The notes beneath the pieces are model-generated. The model was not told the DNA's origin, did no database searches, and saw only the letters and a program-made list of their open reading frames with translations. Shown here piece by piece: positions 26,539 to 35,877 of a stretch of 64,000 bases of DNA; the stretch's first letter is position 1, and each line of letters starts with the position of its first letter. Position numbers and translations under genes: made by a program. Source of the DNA: Flavobacteriaceae bacterium UBA1682 (GTDB lineage Bacteria; Bacteroidota; Bacteroidia; Flavobacteriales; Flavobacteriaceae); assembly GCA_002320285.1 (NCBI GenBank), contig DCKE01000021.1, forward strand, positions 93,779-157,778. The letters run 5' to 3'.

Positions 26539-26949
26539 TTATTTTTTCCCTAGATAATCTTGAAGTATAATCGTTGCAGCTATTTCATCTACTAACGCTT
26601 TGTTCTGACGTTGTTTTTTCTTTAATCCACTATCAATCATCGTTTGAAAAGCCATTTTTGATGTAAATCGCTCATCCATACGCTCGACTTTCACAGTTGG
26701 AAATGCAGCGGTAAATTTCTCTATAAATTTTTCAATTAATGGCGTAATTTCCGAAGGCTCATTATTCATTCTTTTGGGTTCACCGAAAATCACGATCTCA
26801 ACATTCTCCTTAGAAAAATAATCCTTTAAAAAAGGTAATAGCTCAGGAGTTGAAACCGTAGTTAAGCCCGAAGCAATCATACGAAAATCATCGGTCACGG
26901 CTATACCTGTTCTCTTTTTACCAAAGTCAATGGCCAATACTCTAGACAC
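26539..26949 (-). CDS. ruvX: Putative Holliday junction resolvase / pre-16S rRNA nuclease RuvX (YqgF)
   Basis: 136 residues with the RNase H-like pattern: AIDFGKKRTGIAVTD at the start, VIFGEPKRMN in the middle, DERFTSKMA and DEIAATIILQDYL at the end. The acidic residues of the active site (D7, E in DERFTS, D in VDEIAA) are present. The family processes the 5' end of 16S rRNA precursor and resembles resolvases. It starts one base after the upstream purM stop, so the two genes form an operon. Confidence 0.92.
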   Translation of the reverse strand: MSRVLAIDFGKKRTGIAVTDDFRMIASGLTTVSTPELLPFLKDYFSKENVEIVIFGEPKRMNNEPSEITPLIEKFIEKFTAAFPTVKVERMDERFTSKMAFQTMIDSGLKKKQRQNKALVDEIAATIILQDYLGKK

Positions 26950-26950
26950 C

Positions 26951-28132
26951 TTATTCGTAAATAAAGGTTCCGTGCTCAGAAGAAATGGTTAATTTCTTTG
27001 AATCGGATGATTCTACTCTTCCAACGATCTGTGCATTGACGTTAAAGGACTTGGATATTGCAATGATTTCCTCAGCTACTTCTGGGGTCACATATAACTC
27101 CATACGATGACCACAGTTGAAAACGCGATACATTTCTTGCCAATCGGTTTGGGATTGTTCTTGTATCAATTTAAACAAAGGCGGCACTGGAAATAAATTG
27201 TCTTTAACGATGTGTAAGGCATCGATAAAATGTAAGATTTTGGTTTGAGCTCCACCACTACAGTGCACCATTCCATGAATCTGCTCTGCATTGAATTGTG
27301 AAAGAATACGCTTGATAATTGGCGCATAAGTACGAGTTGGTGACAAAACCAGCTTCCCTGCGTCAATCGGTGAATTTTCAACCGCATCTTGAAGTTTCAT
27401 CTTTCCGGAATACACTAAATTTTCCGGCACAGAAGGATCAAAACTCTCTGGGTATTTCTTAGCTAGATAGTGGTCAAATACGTCGTGACGGGCAGAAGTT
27501 AGTCCGTTACTACCCATGCCACCGTTGTATTCACTTTCATAACTCGCTTGTCCAAAAGACTCCAAACCTACGATTACATCACCGGGTTTAATATTAGCAT
27601 TGTCAATAACATCACTGCGTTTCATACGAGCTGTTACTGTGGAGTCCACAATTATCGTTCGAACCAAATCACCCACATCAGCAGTTTCTCCTCCAGTAGA
27701 ATGTATCGTTACTCCGAAGCGCTTTAAGTCCTCTATCAAAACCTCTGTACCATTTATAATAGCCGATATCACCTCGCCTGGAACTAAGTTTTTGTTGCGT
27801 CCAATAGTCGAAGAGAGCAAAATATGATCAGTTGCACCAACACACAATAAATCATCAATATTCATGATTAATGCGTCTTGAGCGATTCCTTTCCAAACAG
27901 ATAAATCTCCGGTTTCTTTCCAATAAGTATAAGCTAATGACGATTTGGTTCCGGCACCATCCGCATGCATAATTAGGCAATAATCAGCATCACCAGTTAA
28001 GTGATCGGGAACAATTTTACAAAATGCTTTTGGAAAAAGCCCTTTATCAATATTTTTAATCGCATTATGAACGTCTTCCTTGTCAGCAGAAACTCCGCGA
28101 AGCGCATATCTATTGTTTGTATTTGAACTCAT
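26951..28132 (-). CDS. purM: Phosphoribosylformylglycinamidine cyclo-ligase (AIR synthase), long Bacteroidota form
   Basis: A 393-residue PurM/AIR-synthase-fold protein. It has DYCLIMHADGAGTKSSLAY (nucleotide loop), NIDDLLCVGA, STGGETADVGD and the C-terminal half with VHCSGGAQTK. It catalyses AIR formation in purine synthesis, in the cytoplasm. It is about 45 residues longer than E. coli PurM, as in other Bacteroidota. A full promoter precedes it at 28152-28182. Confidence 0.85.
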   Translation of the reverse strand: MSSNTNNRYALRGVSADKEDVHNAIKNIDKGLFPKAFCKIVPDHLTGDADYCLIMHADGAGTKSSLAYTYWKETGDLSVWKGIAQDALIMNIDDLLCVGATDHILLSSTIGRNKNLVPGEVISAIINGTEVLIEDLKRFGVTIHSTGGETADVGDLVRTIIVDSTVTARMKRSDVIDNANIKPGDVIVGLESFGQASYESEYNGGMGSNGLTSARHDVFDHYLAKKYPESFDPSVPENLVYSGKMKLQDAVENSPIDAGKLVLSPTRTYAPIIKRILSQFNAEQIHGMVHCSGGAQTKILHFIDALHIVKDNLFPVPPLFKLIQEQSQTDWQEMYRVFNCGHRMELYVTPEVAEEIIAISKSFNVNAQIVGRVESSDSKKLTISSEHGTFIYE

Positions 28133-28151
28133 AAAAAGTGTGTTGTTTGTG

Positions 28152-28182
28152 CAAATTTAATGCTAATGTAGAAGTAAAACAA
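28152..28182 (-). promoter_or_regulatory. Promoter of purM-ruvX
   Basis: Minus strand: TTG (28180-28182), a 20-base spacer and TAAATTTG (28152-28159), 20 bases before the ATG. Confidence 0.65.
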
Positions 28183-28243
28183 TCAATTTGAATAGAAGAT
28201 TTTATCCCCCGTTATTTTGAACTTTTTTACGCTGATAAAAAAC

Positions 28244-28277
28244 AAAAAATCTACTGTATGAACAGTAGATTTTTTTT
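28244..28277 (-). terminator. Terminator after the cysteine desulfurase gene
   Basis: ATCTACTGT / ACAGTAGAT stem with an ATGA loop and A/T runs on both sides, directly after the stop codon of the minus-strand gene. Confidence 0.9.
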
Positions 28278-28278
28278 G

Positions 28279-29403
28279 CTATACGCTTTGTAAAACGTCT
28301 ATTAATAGATCTATATCTTCACGAGTTGTTTCATGACTAAAAGACACTCTTAAACTCGGTTTTCTCAAATCGGTTTCATTTAGAAATTCCGACAATACAT
28401 GAGATGGCTTTTGACTTCCAGATTGACAAGCACTACCACGGGATACCGCAATTCCTTTCATATCTAATTGAAACAACATCATCGATGCTTTCTCTTCAGA
28501 CATCGGTAACAAAACGTTTACAATATTATAAAATCCCGCTTGGTTTCCATTAAATTTTACGTCTGGATAAACCTCTTGAAGTTTGCTTTGACAATATTTT
28601 TTTATTTCCTGAATGTGATTGCGCTCTTCATCCAATTTATCATAGGAAATCTCAAATGCCTTAGCCATTCCAACAACTTGATGAACCGCTTCTGTTCCAG
28701 CACGCATTCCCTTTTCTTGTTCTCCACCAAAAATCATTGGTTTCAATACATTGTTCTTACGAATAAATGCAAATCCAATACCTTTAGGTCCATGAAATTT
28801 ATGAGCACTCGCCACGATAAAATCAACGGGGATTTCCTTTAAGTCAATTTCTGTTTTACCGACTGATTGTACGGTATCACAGTGAAATAAAGCCTGATGT
28901 TTTTGGCATAAATCCGCAACTCTTTTTAAATCCAATTCCGTTCCCACTTCATTGTTTACATGCATCAAACTCACCAAAGTCGGCACTTCGTCCGCTAGTA
29001 ATTGCTCAAGATGTGCATAGTCTATTTCGCTGTTGGGTAGTATATTTACAAACTCCAAGTCTACATCATATTCCTTTTGCATCTGTTTTGCAGCATACAA
29101 CACGGCATGATGCTCCATCTTTGAGGTAATAATTCGCTTAATTTGAAGATCTCTAACCGCAGAGCGAATAATCCAGTTGTTGGCTTCCGTACCACAAGAA
29201 ATAAAGATTATTTCTGAGGAAGAAGCATTAAGCTGTTTAGCAATACTCTTTCTTGAAGCCTCGATCAGTGATCTGGCACTTCTTCCAACTGCGTAAGTAG
29301 AAGATGGATTGCCGTATTCTTCCGAAAGCACTTTGATCATTTCAGCAATCACCTCTGGTCTAAGAGATGTTGTTGCTGCATTGTCAAGATATACTTGTTT
29401 CAT
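28279..29403 (-). CDS. Cysteine desulfurase (NifS/IscS family)
   Basis: A 374-residue PLP enzyme that takes sulfur from cysteine for Fe-S clusters or thiolation. PLP lysine in SAHKFHGPKG, substrate-binding NNEVGTE, and the catalytic cysteine in SRGSACQSGSQKPSHVL, on the short class I/NifS-type loop. No iscU, iscA or regulator is adjacent. The upstream 268-base gap holds an exact -7 box (TAATTTTG, minus strand, 29512-29519) and nothing else I can name. Confidence 0.92.
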   Translation of the reverse strand: MKQVYLDNAATTSLRPEVIAEMIKVLSEEYGNPSSTYAVGRSARSLIEASRKSIAKQLNASSSEIIFISCGTEANNWIIRSAVRDLQIKRIITSKMEHHAVLYAAKQMQKEYDVDLEFVNILPNSEIDYAHLEQLLADEVPTLVSLMHVNNEVGTELDLKRVADLCQKHQALFHCDTVQSVGKTEIDLKEIPVDFIVASAHKFHGPKGIGFAFIRKNNVLKPMIFGGEQEKGMRAGTEAVHQVVGMAKAFEISYDKLDEERNHIQEIKKYCQSKLQEVYPDVKFNGNQAGFYNIVNVLLPMSEEKASMMLFQLDMKGIAVSRGSACQSGSQKPSHVLSEFLNETDLRKPSLRVSFSHETTREDIDLLIDVLQSV

Positions 29404-29671
29404 TGTTTTTTATATAATGGCTCATCCTGTTTCCAGCAAAAAAATGCCTTTGTTTACCGAACCTTTTTAGTTACTCTTTAATGTCCTTCTGCTGATTAGT
29501 AGGAAAGACTACAAAATTAATAAACTTCGGAAGAATTTAAAAGATATTCCGCATTTGTTTATTGCCAAAAAAACCCTTTTTTGTTCTTTTCTCAGTTTAT
29601 ACAAAAATAATGCAATTACTTAAACTTTAACCGATACCCGAGCTTTAGCAATTAAAAACTGGATTCTATAT

Positions 29672-31453
29672 TTAATTATCAATCGCATCGATATCGATAC
29701 CTTGTTTTAACAAAACTTTTTTAACCACTATCGCAAAGATCAACAAATAGATAAAACACAAAAAAGGTACCAGATACGAGTTGTGAATCCCAATAATGTC
29801 CGCTAATTTACCTTGAATCGGAGGTATAATTCCACCTCCTAATATCATCATGATTAAAAAAGAAGAACCTTGAGCCGTATATTTTCCCAATCCAATGATC
29901 GCGAGATTAAAAATAGCTGGCCACATAATACTACATGCCAAGCCTCCTGCTAAAAAGGCATAAATTGCAATCATACCCTCAGTCATCAATCCTACTCCTA
30001 TCGCTGATATTCCCAATATACTAAACAACAATAATGTTCGGGCCGATCGATCTTTACTCAGAAATGAAAAAACGATCTGTATAATCACACAAATAATATA
30101 ATAATACAAGGGTTCAACATCATTTCCAGCCAAAATATTGACTCCCAAAATAACGAAAAACGCCAACAGCGGAACCACTATTAAAGCTATGGTTTTTTTA
30201 TATCCAGTTAAAGCAAATACACTTACAGCTCCCGCCCAACGTCCAATCATCAAACTCCCCCAATACATCGATATATATGGAGCTATCTCTGATGAATGCA
30301 ATCCTCCAAATTCCTGTAGTTTCAGTAATTCTCCTAAGTTACTACCGATTCCAACCTCCGCTCCAACATAGGCAAACAAAGCAATCATTCCTAAAACCAA
30401 TTGTGGATACTGCATAGCTCCCCAACCTTCACTGCGTTTTTGACTGCCCTTATAAGCATAAAACAACGACCCTAAAATAATGACTAATCCCAACGACAAC
30501 CAGATCATTCTCTGGTGTTCAATCGGTTGCTTGATCTCTTTTATATCGACTTGTAACTGATTAATATCCGACTGGCGTTTGGCTAATTCGTCTGGAACCA
30601 GTTCTAAGATCGCCAATTCTTGCTGTTTGGATTCCACAACAGCTTCCATTTCCAACACTTTTGCATTAGCATCACTTTTGTAAGTCTGAAAAACAGGTAT
30701 AAAAACCAATATCAACAATAAGGTCATCATCAACAAAACCTTCAATGCTTTGTTTGCTTTTTCCATCGGTGCCCCCAATATACCAGAAGGTACTTTTTTA
30801 GAAAAGTAAAACATCGCCGCAGCAATTAAAAACAATATTCCTACTGCAGCATACAAAAGGCTGGTAGTATCTAAAGTCAAATGTTTAATCTGATCATCGG
30901 TAATCGAAGAAGTGCTTCCAAATAATGCAAAAGCAACAATTAATGGTCCTATAGTCGTTCCCAATGAATTGATGCCTCCACCTAAATTAACGCGGCTAGC
31001 ACCTGTTTTGGGATTACCCAGTAAAATGGCAAAGGGATTTGCCGCAATTTGCTGTAGAGAAAATCCCAGCGCAACGACAAATAATCCAATGAGTAAACCG
31101 GCATAAAAATTTGTTTGAACGGCCCAGATCATCACAGCAGCTCCTGCTGTTGAAAACAACAAACCGTATACTATACTGCGTTTATAGCCCCATTTAGACA
31201 CTAAGTCCTTGCCTTTAACAGCGCTAAATACAAACAAAAATAGGGAGCCAAAATAATAAGCGGTGTAAAACGCAAAATCGATCAATTGCGATTGAAATTG
31301 ATCTAAAGAAAAATAATTTTTACAGAAGGGAATAAAAATACTATTACCAGCGGAAAAGAATCCCCAGAAAAAAAACACCGTCACCAAAGTATATAAAGCA
31401 GGGTAATTGGTTTTAATATCAGCCGTTGTTTCAGCGTTCTCTTTCATTAACAT
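29672..31453 (-). CDS. FucP/GluP-like sugar MFS transporter with an inserted coiled coil
   Basis: 593 residues, much longer than the about 430 of FucP-type symporters. The N-half has the family pattern (FFFWGFFSAGNSIFIPF, then GFSLQQIAANPFAILLG and RVNLGGGINSLGT). Between the halves, about residues 265-325 form a charged heptad-like stretch (KVLEMEAVVESKQQELAIL and following) flanked by extra membrane helices. The C-half has GRWAGAVSVFAL and ARTLLLFSI. The substrate is likely a monosaccharide with proton symport. It has its own -7 box (TATATTTG, minus, 31467-31474). Confidence 0.82.
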   Translation of the reverse strand: MLMKENAETTADIKTNYPALYTLVTVFFFWGFFSAGNSIFIPFCKNYFSLDQFQSQLIDFAFYTAYYFGSLFLFVFSAVKGKDLVSKWGYKRSIVYGLLFSTAGAAVMIWAVQTNFYAGLLIGLFVVALGFSLQQIAANPFAILLGNPKTGASRVNLGGGINSLGTTIGPLIVAFALFGSTSSITDDQIKHLTLDTTSLLYAAVGILFLIAAAMFYFSKKVPSGILGAPMEKANKALKVLLMMTLLLILVFIPVFQTYKSDANAKVLEMEAVVESKQQELAILELVPDELAKRQSDINQLQVDIKEIKQPIEHQRMIWLSLGLVIILGSLFYAYKGSQKRSEGWGAMQYPQLVLGMIALFAYVGAEVGIGSNLGELLKLQEFGGLHSSEIAPYISMYWGSLMIGRWAGAVSVFALTGYKKTIALIVVPLLAFFVILGVNILAGNDVEPLYYYIICVIIQIVFSFLSKDRSARTLLLFSILGISAIGVGLMTEGMIAIYAFLAGGLACSIMWPAIFNLAIIGLGKYTAQGSSFLIMMILGGGIIPPIQGKLADIIGIHNSYLVPFLCFIYLLIFAIVVKKVLLKQGIDIDAIDN

Positions 31454-31651
31454 AATTTTTAGATTTCAAATATAGCCTTTTCTAAAAAAATCTAAGCCTT
31501 TATAGTTAGTATTTCTATTTATAAATAACTTATTTTTGTTGAACTAATTTTTTAGAAAAGGAAACCGCTCTAATCGTTTTTATTTTTGCTTTCAAGGAGT
31601 CTGAAAACAAACCGATTAGCGCCCCATTGAATAACAAAAGACCATTCAGAT

Positions 31652-32626
31652 ATGAAAAGATTGTTAAGTTTAGGCCTGCTCGCCTTCTTTTTAAATAGTT
31701 GCGATGACGGAGATATTGTTTATCAAGAACTTAATTTCGACAATAAACCGGTTGAAAAATGCAGTACTAAAAATCTGTTCCTTAAAAAGAACGGCAAGGA
31801 CATGCTCATTTTCAAAATAGATACCTTGCAATTGAGTGCTAATAATTTGCCTTTAGCTCAACCCAAAAGTTTTGAAATCGGCACTAACGTGGAACTGATC
31901 TATAGAATCTACGACGACACAGCGATTTCCGCATCGATCTGCGAAAGCCTTCCCCCAGCAAAACCCGTTGTAATTTCTGAGATGAAAGCTAGCCCAGGTG
32001 GTACTGCCATCGTCACAAGAGACCTGCGAACGCTAGCTCCAGCAACTGAAACCGATCCAATAACGATTGCTTATTTTTATAATTTTGAATTTAGAAACAT
32101 CAGTTTTAAAGATGGTGACAACGATATCAATAATTCTAAAATGGCTTTTGGTGAATATCAATACACTCAAAACCAATTGAGCTTTAAATTTAAAGATAAT
32201 TTTAATCCCATTCCATGTACAACAGGAGATAATCTGAGATTGGTTGTGCATAGTGACACCGACGCTATGATTTTAAACTTAGCGCAAAATTCGATTGAAC
32301 TGACTGAAGGAACTCAAACGATCAATTTGAATGAGACCAATTTCCTTATATATAAGGCGTTTCAAATTAAAGGCGGTGTAGTGACTAGTGAAATGGCGTG
32401 TAGTGAAGAAACCATCTTCGGAAACACCAAACAAATAGAAAACTGGAAAGCCGTGGAAGGAATCGTTAAAATAGTTACCAATAAGGTTATTCAATCTGAA
32501 AACGACCCAGAAGCAAAAACGGAATACTCACATAAAATTTCACTGGAACAGGTTAAGTTCAGTAAAGAAGGCAGAACTTTTACCAGGAATGTTATTCCCT
32601 TTGGAATTTATACTAGTACACTCTAA
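31652..32626 (+). CDS. Lipoprotein of unknown function
   Basis: 324 residues with a lipoprotein signal peptide ending in LNSC; the lipidated cysteine is residue 17, followed by DDGD, an acidic start that in flavobacteria is compatible with surface export. The rest is beta-rich with isolated cysteines and no catalytic motif I recognise. Two exact -7 boxes (TATTTTTG at 31531-31538 and 31581-31588) lie upstream. It shares a terminator hairpin with the convergent Smr gene. Confidence 0.75.
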   Translation: MKRLLSLGLLAFFLNSCDDGDIVYQELNFDNKPVEKCSTKNLFLKKNGKDMLIFKIDTLQLSANNLPLAQPKSFEIGTNVELIYRIYDDTAISASICESLPPAKPVVISEMKASPGGTAIVTRDLRTLAPATETDPITIAYFYNFEFRNISFKDGDNDINNSKMAFGEYQYTQNQLSFKFKDNFNPIPCTTGDNLRLVVHSDTDAMILNLAQNSIELTEGTQTINLNETNFLIYKAFQIKGGVVTSEMACSEETIFGNTKQIENWKAVEGIVKIVTNKVIQSENDPEAKTEYSHKISLEQVKFSKEGRTFTRNVIPFGIYTSTL

Positions 32627-32664
32627 AAACAAAAAATCCCAACTAACGGTTGGGATTTTGTTTT
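32626..32664. terminator. Bidirectional terminator
   Basis: AATCCCAAC (32635-32643) pairs with GTTGGGATT (32649-32657), with A-rich and T-rich flanks. The stop codon of the minus-strand Smr gene lies at the edge of the loop. Confidence 0.88.
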
Positions 32665-33197
32665 ATATAAACTTGAGTAGCGCCTAATCCATATTTCTGA
32701 TAGTTTGCATCTTCAAAAACAACCTCTTGATAACGCGCAAATAAATAATCCAATTCTAATTTTAAGATTCCCTCTCCAATTCCGTGGATAAAAACCACTC
32801 GCGGAATTTTATTGCGGATCGCAAACTCTACCTGCCCTCTGGCCGTATCAACTTGTAAGGTTAAAATATCGTGATTGCTCATCCCTTTAAAATTAGGCAG
32901 CAGTTTTTCGATATGTAAGTCTACCTCCAGTACAAAATCTTCTTTCTTAGATTTTTTCTCTTTAACAAAAGATCGCTTGATCGAGCTTTGTTTATCGAGT
33001 AAAGCCGCGGATATAGAAGAAATAGTCGCTGCTTGTTTTAACTCTGAAGTATCACCTATCTTAATCAGTTCATTCAGCTGGTATTTCAACAAAAAACCAT
33101 CCTCGGTTTCTATAGTTACTTCGTTCTGATTTATGTTGACTACGGTTCCATTTTGATCTTCATCTAAAACAGAAACCTGATCTCCTTTATTTATCAT
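32643..33197 (-). CDS. Smr-domain protein (MutS2 C-terminal-like)
   Basis: A 184-residue protein with an N-terminal small beta domain (INKGDQVSVLDEDQNGTV, KOW/Tudor-like) and a C-terminal Smr domain (about 95-184) with VDLHIEKL and the FIHGIGEG loop. Stand-alone Smr proteins are endonucleases acting on RNA or branched DNA. A central linker is rich in Lys/Ser. The start overlaps the end of the upstream membrane-protein gene by 11 bases. Confidence 0.85.
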   Translation of the reverse strand: MINKGDQVSVLDEDQNGTVVNINQNEVTIETEDGFLLKYQLNELIKIGDTSELKQAATISSISAALLDKQSSIKRSFVKEKKSKKEDFVLEVDLHIEKLLPNFKGMSNHDILTLQVDTARGQVEFAIRNKIPRVVFIHGIGEGILKLELDYLFARYQEVVFEDANYQKYGLGATQVYIKQNPNR

Positions 33198-33387
33198 CTT
33201 TATCGGGATTATTAATGGGTGTATCTGCTGTTTTATTACTTGGTACTTTAGACATTAATCGCATCATCCCATAAAAAAATAACACCACTCCTACGATTTG
33301 TATCCAAATATTTGGATTCTCTTTAGTTTGTTCGACAAAAGCCCAAGCTATAAAAACCAACGTTATTATTATATATATATATTTCAT
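33187..33387 (-). CDS. Small two-helix membrane protein
   Basis: 66 residues: a first hydrophobic helix (YIYIIITLVFIAWAFV), a short polar loop with NPNIW, a second helix (WIQIVGVVLFFYGMM) and a hydrophilic tail rich in Asn and Asp. No named family. The 11-base overlap with the Smr gene shows co-translation and supports its reality. The 5' end includes an alternating AT tract at the DNA level. Confidence 0.65.
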   Translation of the reverse strand: MKYIYIIITLVFIAWAFVEQTKENPNIWIQIVGVVLFFYGMMRLMSKVPSNKTADTPINNPDKDDK

Positions 33388-33517
33388 ACCTAAATCTGTA
33401 TCATGATTTTTAATTCCTATTTTAAACCTTGCTGTTCACACAAATTGACATATAAAGGCATTTTCTTCTACAATTTATATAAAAGTAGTGCCTCAAAAAT
33501 AAACAAGTTTAAAAAAT

Positions 33518-33571
33518 TGTACTAATTATTTAATTACATTTTTTTTTTGTAAAATTGCTGTACTAATTATT
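33518..33571 (+). repeat. 13-bp direct repeat in the promoter region of the DUF2752 gene
   Basis: TGTACTAATTATT occurs at 33518-33530 and again at 33559-33571, 41 bases apart (about four helical turns). In both copies an A-run plus TTG precedes it. Possible activator-binding pair or recent slippage product. Confidence 0.5.
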
Positions 33572-33579
33572 CATCAACA

Positions 33580-33861
33580 ATGGAAGACCTTATGCTACCC
33601 TGTCTTAATAAATCGATTTTCGGTATCGATTGCTTAGGCTGTGGTACTCAGAGAGCTATCGTTTTAATTGGGCAGGGCGAATTTGTAAAAGCCTTTTATA
33701 TGTTTCCCGCAATTTACACTTTACTTTTATTTTTCGCAGCAGTAATTTTAAATTTTATTGATCTTTCGAGAAATTATCACAAGATCATGATCGGATTAGC
33801 CATCACCAATGCGTTTATCATGGTGGCTTCCTACATTTTAAAAATGTTTTTTCTAACTTAA
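33580..33861 (+). CDS. DUF2752 small membrane protein
   Basis: 93 residues with the DUF2752 signature GIDCLGCGTQRA (C18-x2-C21-G-x-Q-R near residues 15-26), followed by two membrane helices. The CxxCG pair suggests a redox or metal site close to the membrane; its role is unknown. It lies 10 bases before the CCC-motif gene, so the two form one transcript. Confidence 0.8.
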   Translation: MEDLMLPCLNKSIFGIDCLGCGTQRAIVLIGQGEFVKAFYMFPAIYTLLLFFAAVILNFIDLSRNYHKIMIGLAITNAFIMVASYILKMFFLT

Positions 33862-33871
33862 TACATAAAAA

Positions 33872-34210
33872 ATGGATACTCAATTCACACAAAAATTACC
33901 GAATTCCAGTACTGTACTTATCTTGGGAATCGCTTCCTTAGTGATGTGTTGCTGCTGGGGAGTTGGTTTGATTCCCGCTATTATTGGACTTGTCTTAGCT
34001 AATAAAGACGGTAAATTATATCAAGCTAATCCTACAGGATATACTGGATATCAAAATTTAAATACAGGTAAAATTCTTTGTATTATTGGTCTTGTTTTAG
34101 GAGCAATCAATCTTTTATTAAACCTATACATCTCGCTAATTTACGGTATGGATAACTTCCAAGAAATGTTACAAGAGTTTCAAACTCAAATGCAACAACA
34201 ACAAAATTAA
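33872..34210 (+). CDS. CCC-motif membrane protein
   Basis: 112 residues. A first helix ends in three consecutive cysteines (CCC at 26-28, then WG), followed by a second glycine-rich segment (IPAIIGLVLAN), a Tyr/Asn-rich loop with a GYTGYQN motif, a third helix (ILCIIGLVLGAINLLL) and a Gln-rich tail. The family is common beside DUF2752 genes in flavobacteria and has no known function. A strong terminator follows. Confidence 0.78.
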   Translation: MDTQFTQKLPNSSTVLILGIASLVMCCCWGVGLIPAIIGLVLANKDGKLYQANPTGYTGYQNLNTGKILCIIGLVLGAINLLLNLYISLIYGMDNFQEMLQEFQTQMQQQQN

Positions 34211-34217
34211 GACTTAT

Positions 34218-34247
34218 AAAAAAAGCAGCCGATGGCTGCTTTTTTTT
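34218..34247. terminator. Terminator shared by the CCC-motif gene and pdxH
   Basis: AGCAGCC / GGCTGCT stem with a GAT loop, flanked by seven A and seven or more T. It works in both directions. Confidence 0.93.
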
Positions 34248-34258
34248 ATCAATTATCT

Positions 34259-34903
34259 TTAGGGAGCCAGTCGCTCGATCTTCCAATCCATATCCTGTTG
34301 CAACGAATACCGAATTCGATCGTGTAATCGATTGGGTCTTCCCTGCCAGAACTCTATCGATTGTGGTCTCACTAAAAAACCGCCCCAATGAATCGGTTTC
34401 TCTAATGCTGTAACTTGAGCTTGCGTTTCTAATTTCACTAATTGGTCTTGCAAATATTCGTAAGATGGAATTACTTCACTCTGAGGAGATACTATAGCTC
34501 CCAACTTACTTCCCTCAGGACGACTGTCAAAATAATTAGCCGATACTTCATCACTAAGCTTTTCTGCCAATCCCTTAATAATCACTTGACGCTCCATCGA
34601 GGGCCAAAAAAAAGACAATCCCACCTGAGGATGTGCCAAGATCGATTTACCCTTTTCAGAGTTGTAATTCGTATAAAAAACAAACCCATTTTCATCATAT
34701 TTCTTTAACAATACGATACGTGATTTTGGAAAACCATCTAATCCCAAAGTAGAAACCGTCATCGCATTGACTTCTTCTATACCCGAAAACTCTTCAACTT
34801 CATAAAACCATTTTCTAAACTGCATCAACGGGTTAGCATCTACTTCAGATTCGATTAATGCACTTTTTTCATACGATTTTCTATAATTACTCAAATCACT
34901 CAT
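34259..34903 (-). CDS. pdxH: Pyridoxamine 5'-phosphate oxidase
   Basis: A 214-residue FMN enzyme that makes pyridoxal 5'-phosphate, needed by the cysteine desulfurase and serine palmitoyltransferase of this window. Motifs: MTVSTLGLDGFPKSRIVLLK (FMN site), FYTNYNSEKGKS, and the C-terminal IEFWQGRPNRLHDRI block with the substrate-binding arginine. It starts 10 bases after the rnz stop and is likely co-transcribed with it. Confidence 0.95.
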   Translation of the reverse strand: MSDLSNYRKSYEKSALIESEVDANPLMQFRKWFYEVEEFSGIEEVNAMTVSTLGLDGFPKSRIVLLKKYDENGFVFYTNYNSEKGKSILAHPQVGLSFFWPSMERQVIIKGLAEKLSDEVSANYFDSRPEGSKLGAIVSPQSEVIPSYEYLQDQLVKLETQAQVTALEKPIHWGGFLVRPQSIEFWQGRPNRLHDRIRYSLQQDMDWKIERLAP

Positions 34904-34913
34904 ATACTCCTAA

Positions 34914-35819
34914 TTAAAATTCAAACTCCTTACCATCATCGGCACAACTGACCTCTGGAAAAATAGTCAAAGCTTCCTCTCTAAACAAGTTGATATCCGC
35001 ATATCTCGTTGAGTAATGCCCCAAGATTAACTGTTTGACTTCCGCCTTTAACGCTATAGTAGCGGCTTCTTTCGCAGTACTGTGTTTGGTTCTATCCGTG
35101 TAATGTGATTCTGATTCCAAAAAAGTACTTTCGTGATACAGTACATCAACCCCCTTTATAATGGGAATAACCGCTTCATTATAAACGGTATCGGAACAAA
35201 AAGCATAACTCTTAGCAGCAACGGGGTCATAGGTAATATCAATATTTTGTACCAAAGTTCCATCGTCTAAGGTAATATCTCCACCGTTTTTTATCTTTTG
35301 ATAATAACAAGATTCAATACCCAAATCCTCAATAGCACCAATTTTTAATTTGCGTTCACCCAGTTTCTCTTGAAACAAATAACCGTTGGTGTAAACCCGA
35401 TGAATCAACGGAATGGTGGATACCGTCACCTGTTCATCTTCATATACTACTTCACTCTCCTTACTTTCCAGTTCATGGAAAAACAAATTATATCCAGTGA
35501 AAGAATTCGACAAGCGAAGTTGCAACAAAATCACTTCTTTAATTCCCTTAGGACCATACACATGTAAATCAGACTGACGATTTAACAGCATAAAAGTCGA
35601 AATCAGTCCAATTAAACCATAAAAATGGTCTCCGTGTAAATGAGAAATAAAAATGTGATTGATTCTAGAAAATTTTATCTTTTTCTTTCGCAATTGAACC
35701 TGCGTTCCCTCTCCACAATCAATTAAAAACATCTGGTTCTTAATCTCCAAAACTTGCGCAGTGGGATTTGTCATCGTTCTTGGGGTGGCTGCATAACAAC
35801 CGAGTATGGTTAATTTCAA
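34914..35819 (-). CDS. rnz: Ribonuclease Z
   Basis: A 301-residue metallo-beta-lactamase-fold tRNA 3' endonuclease. The main zinc motif HLHGDH is at residues 60-65; the following histidine, aspartate (FCSDTVYN) and C-terminal histidine (LGHYSTRYAD) are all present, along with the flexible-arm region between. First gene of the rnz-pdxH pair. Its start is 59 bases after the hairpin that ends the pyr operon. Confidence 0.95.
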   Translation of the reverse strand: MKLTILGCYAATPRTMTNPTAQVLEIKNQMFLIDCGEGTQVQLRKKKIKFSRINHIFISHLHGDHFYGLIGLISTFMLLNRQSDLHVYGPKGIKEVILLQLRLSNSFTGYNLFFHELESKESEVVYEDEQVTVSTIPLIHRVYTNGYLFQEKLGERKLKIGAIEDLGIESCYYQKIKNGGDITLDDGTLVQNIDITYDPVAAKSYAFCSDTVYNEAVIPIIKGVDVLYHESTFLESESHYTDRTKHSTAKEAATIALKAEVKQLILGHYSTRYADINLFREEALTIFPEVSCADDGKEFEF

Positions 35820-35877
35820 GATACTTTTTTTTAAATAGTCAAGATATGAAAGTACAAAATAAATTTAGGAAAGGCTC

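Noticed and set aside
28279..29403. iscR-iscS-iscU type operon
   Set aside because: Only the desulfurase is present; both neighbours are unrelated and it has its own terminator.
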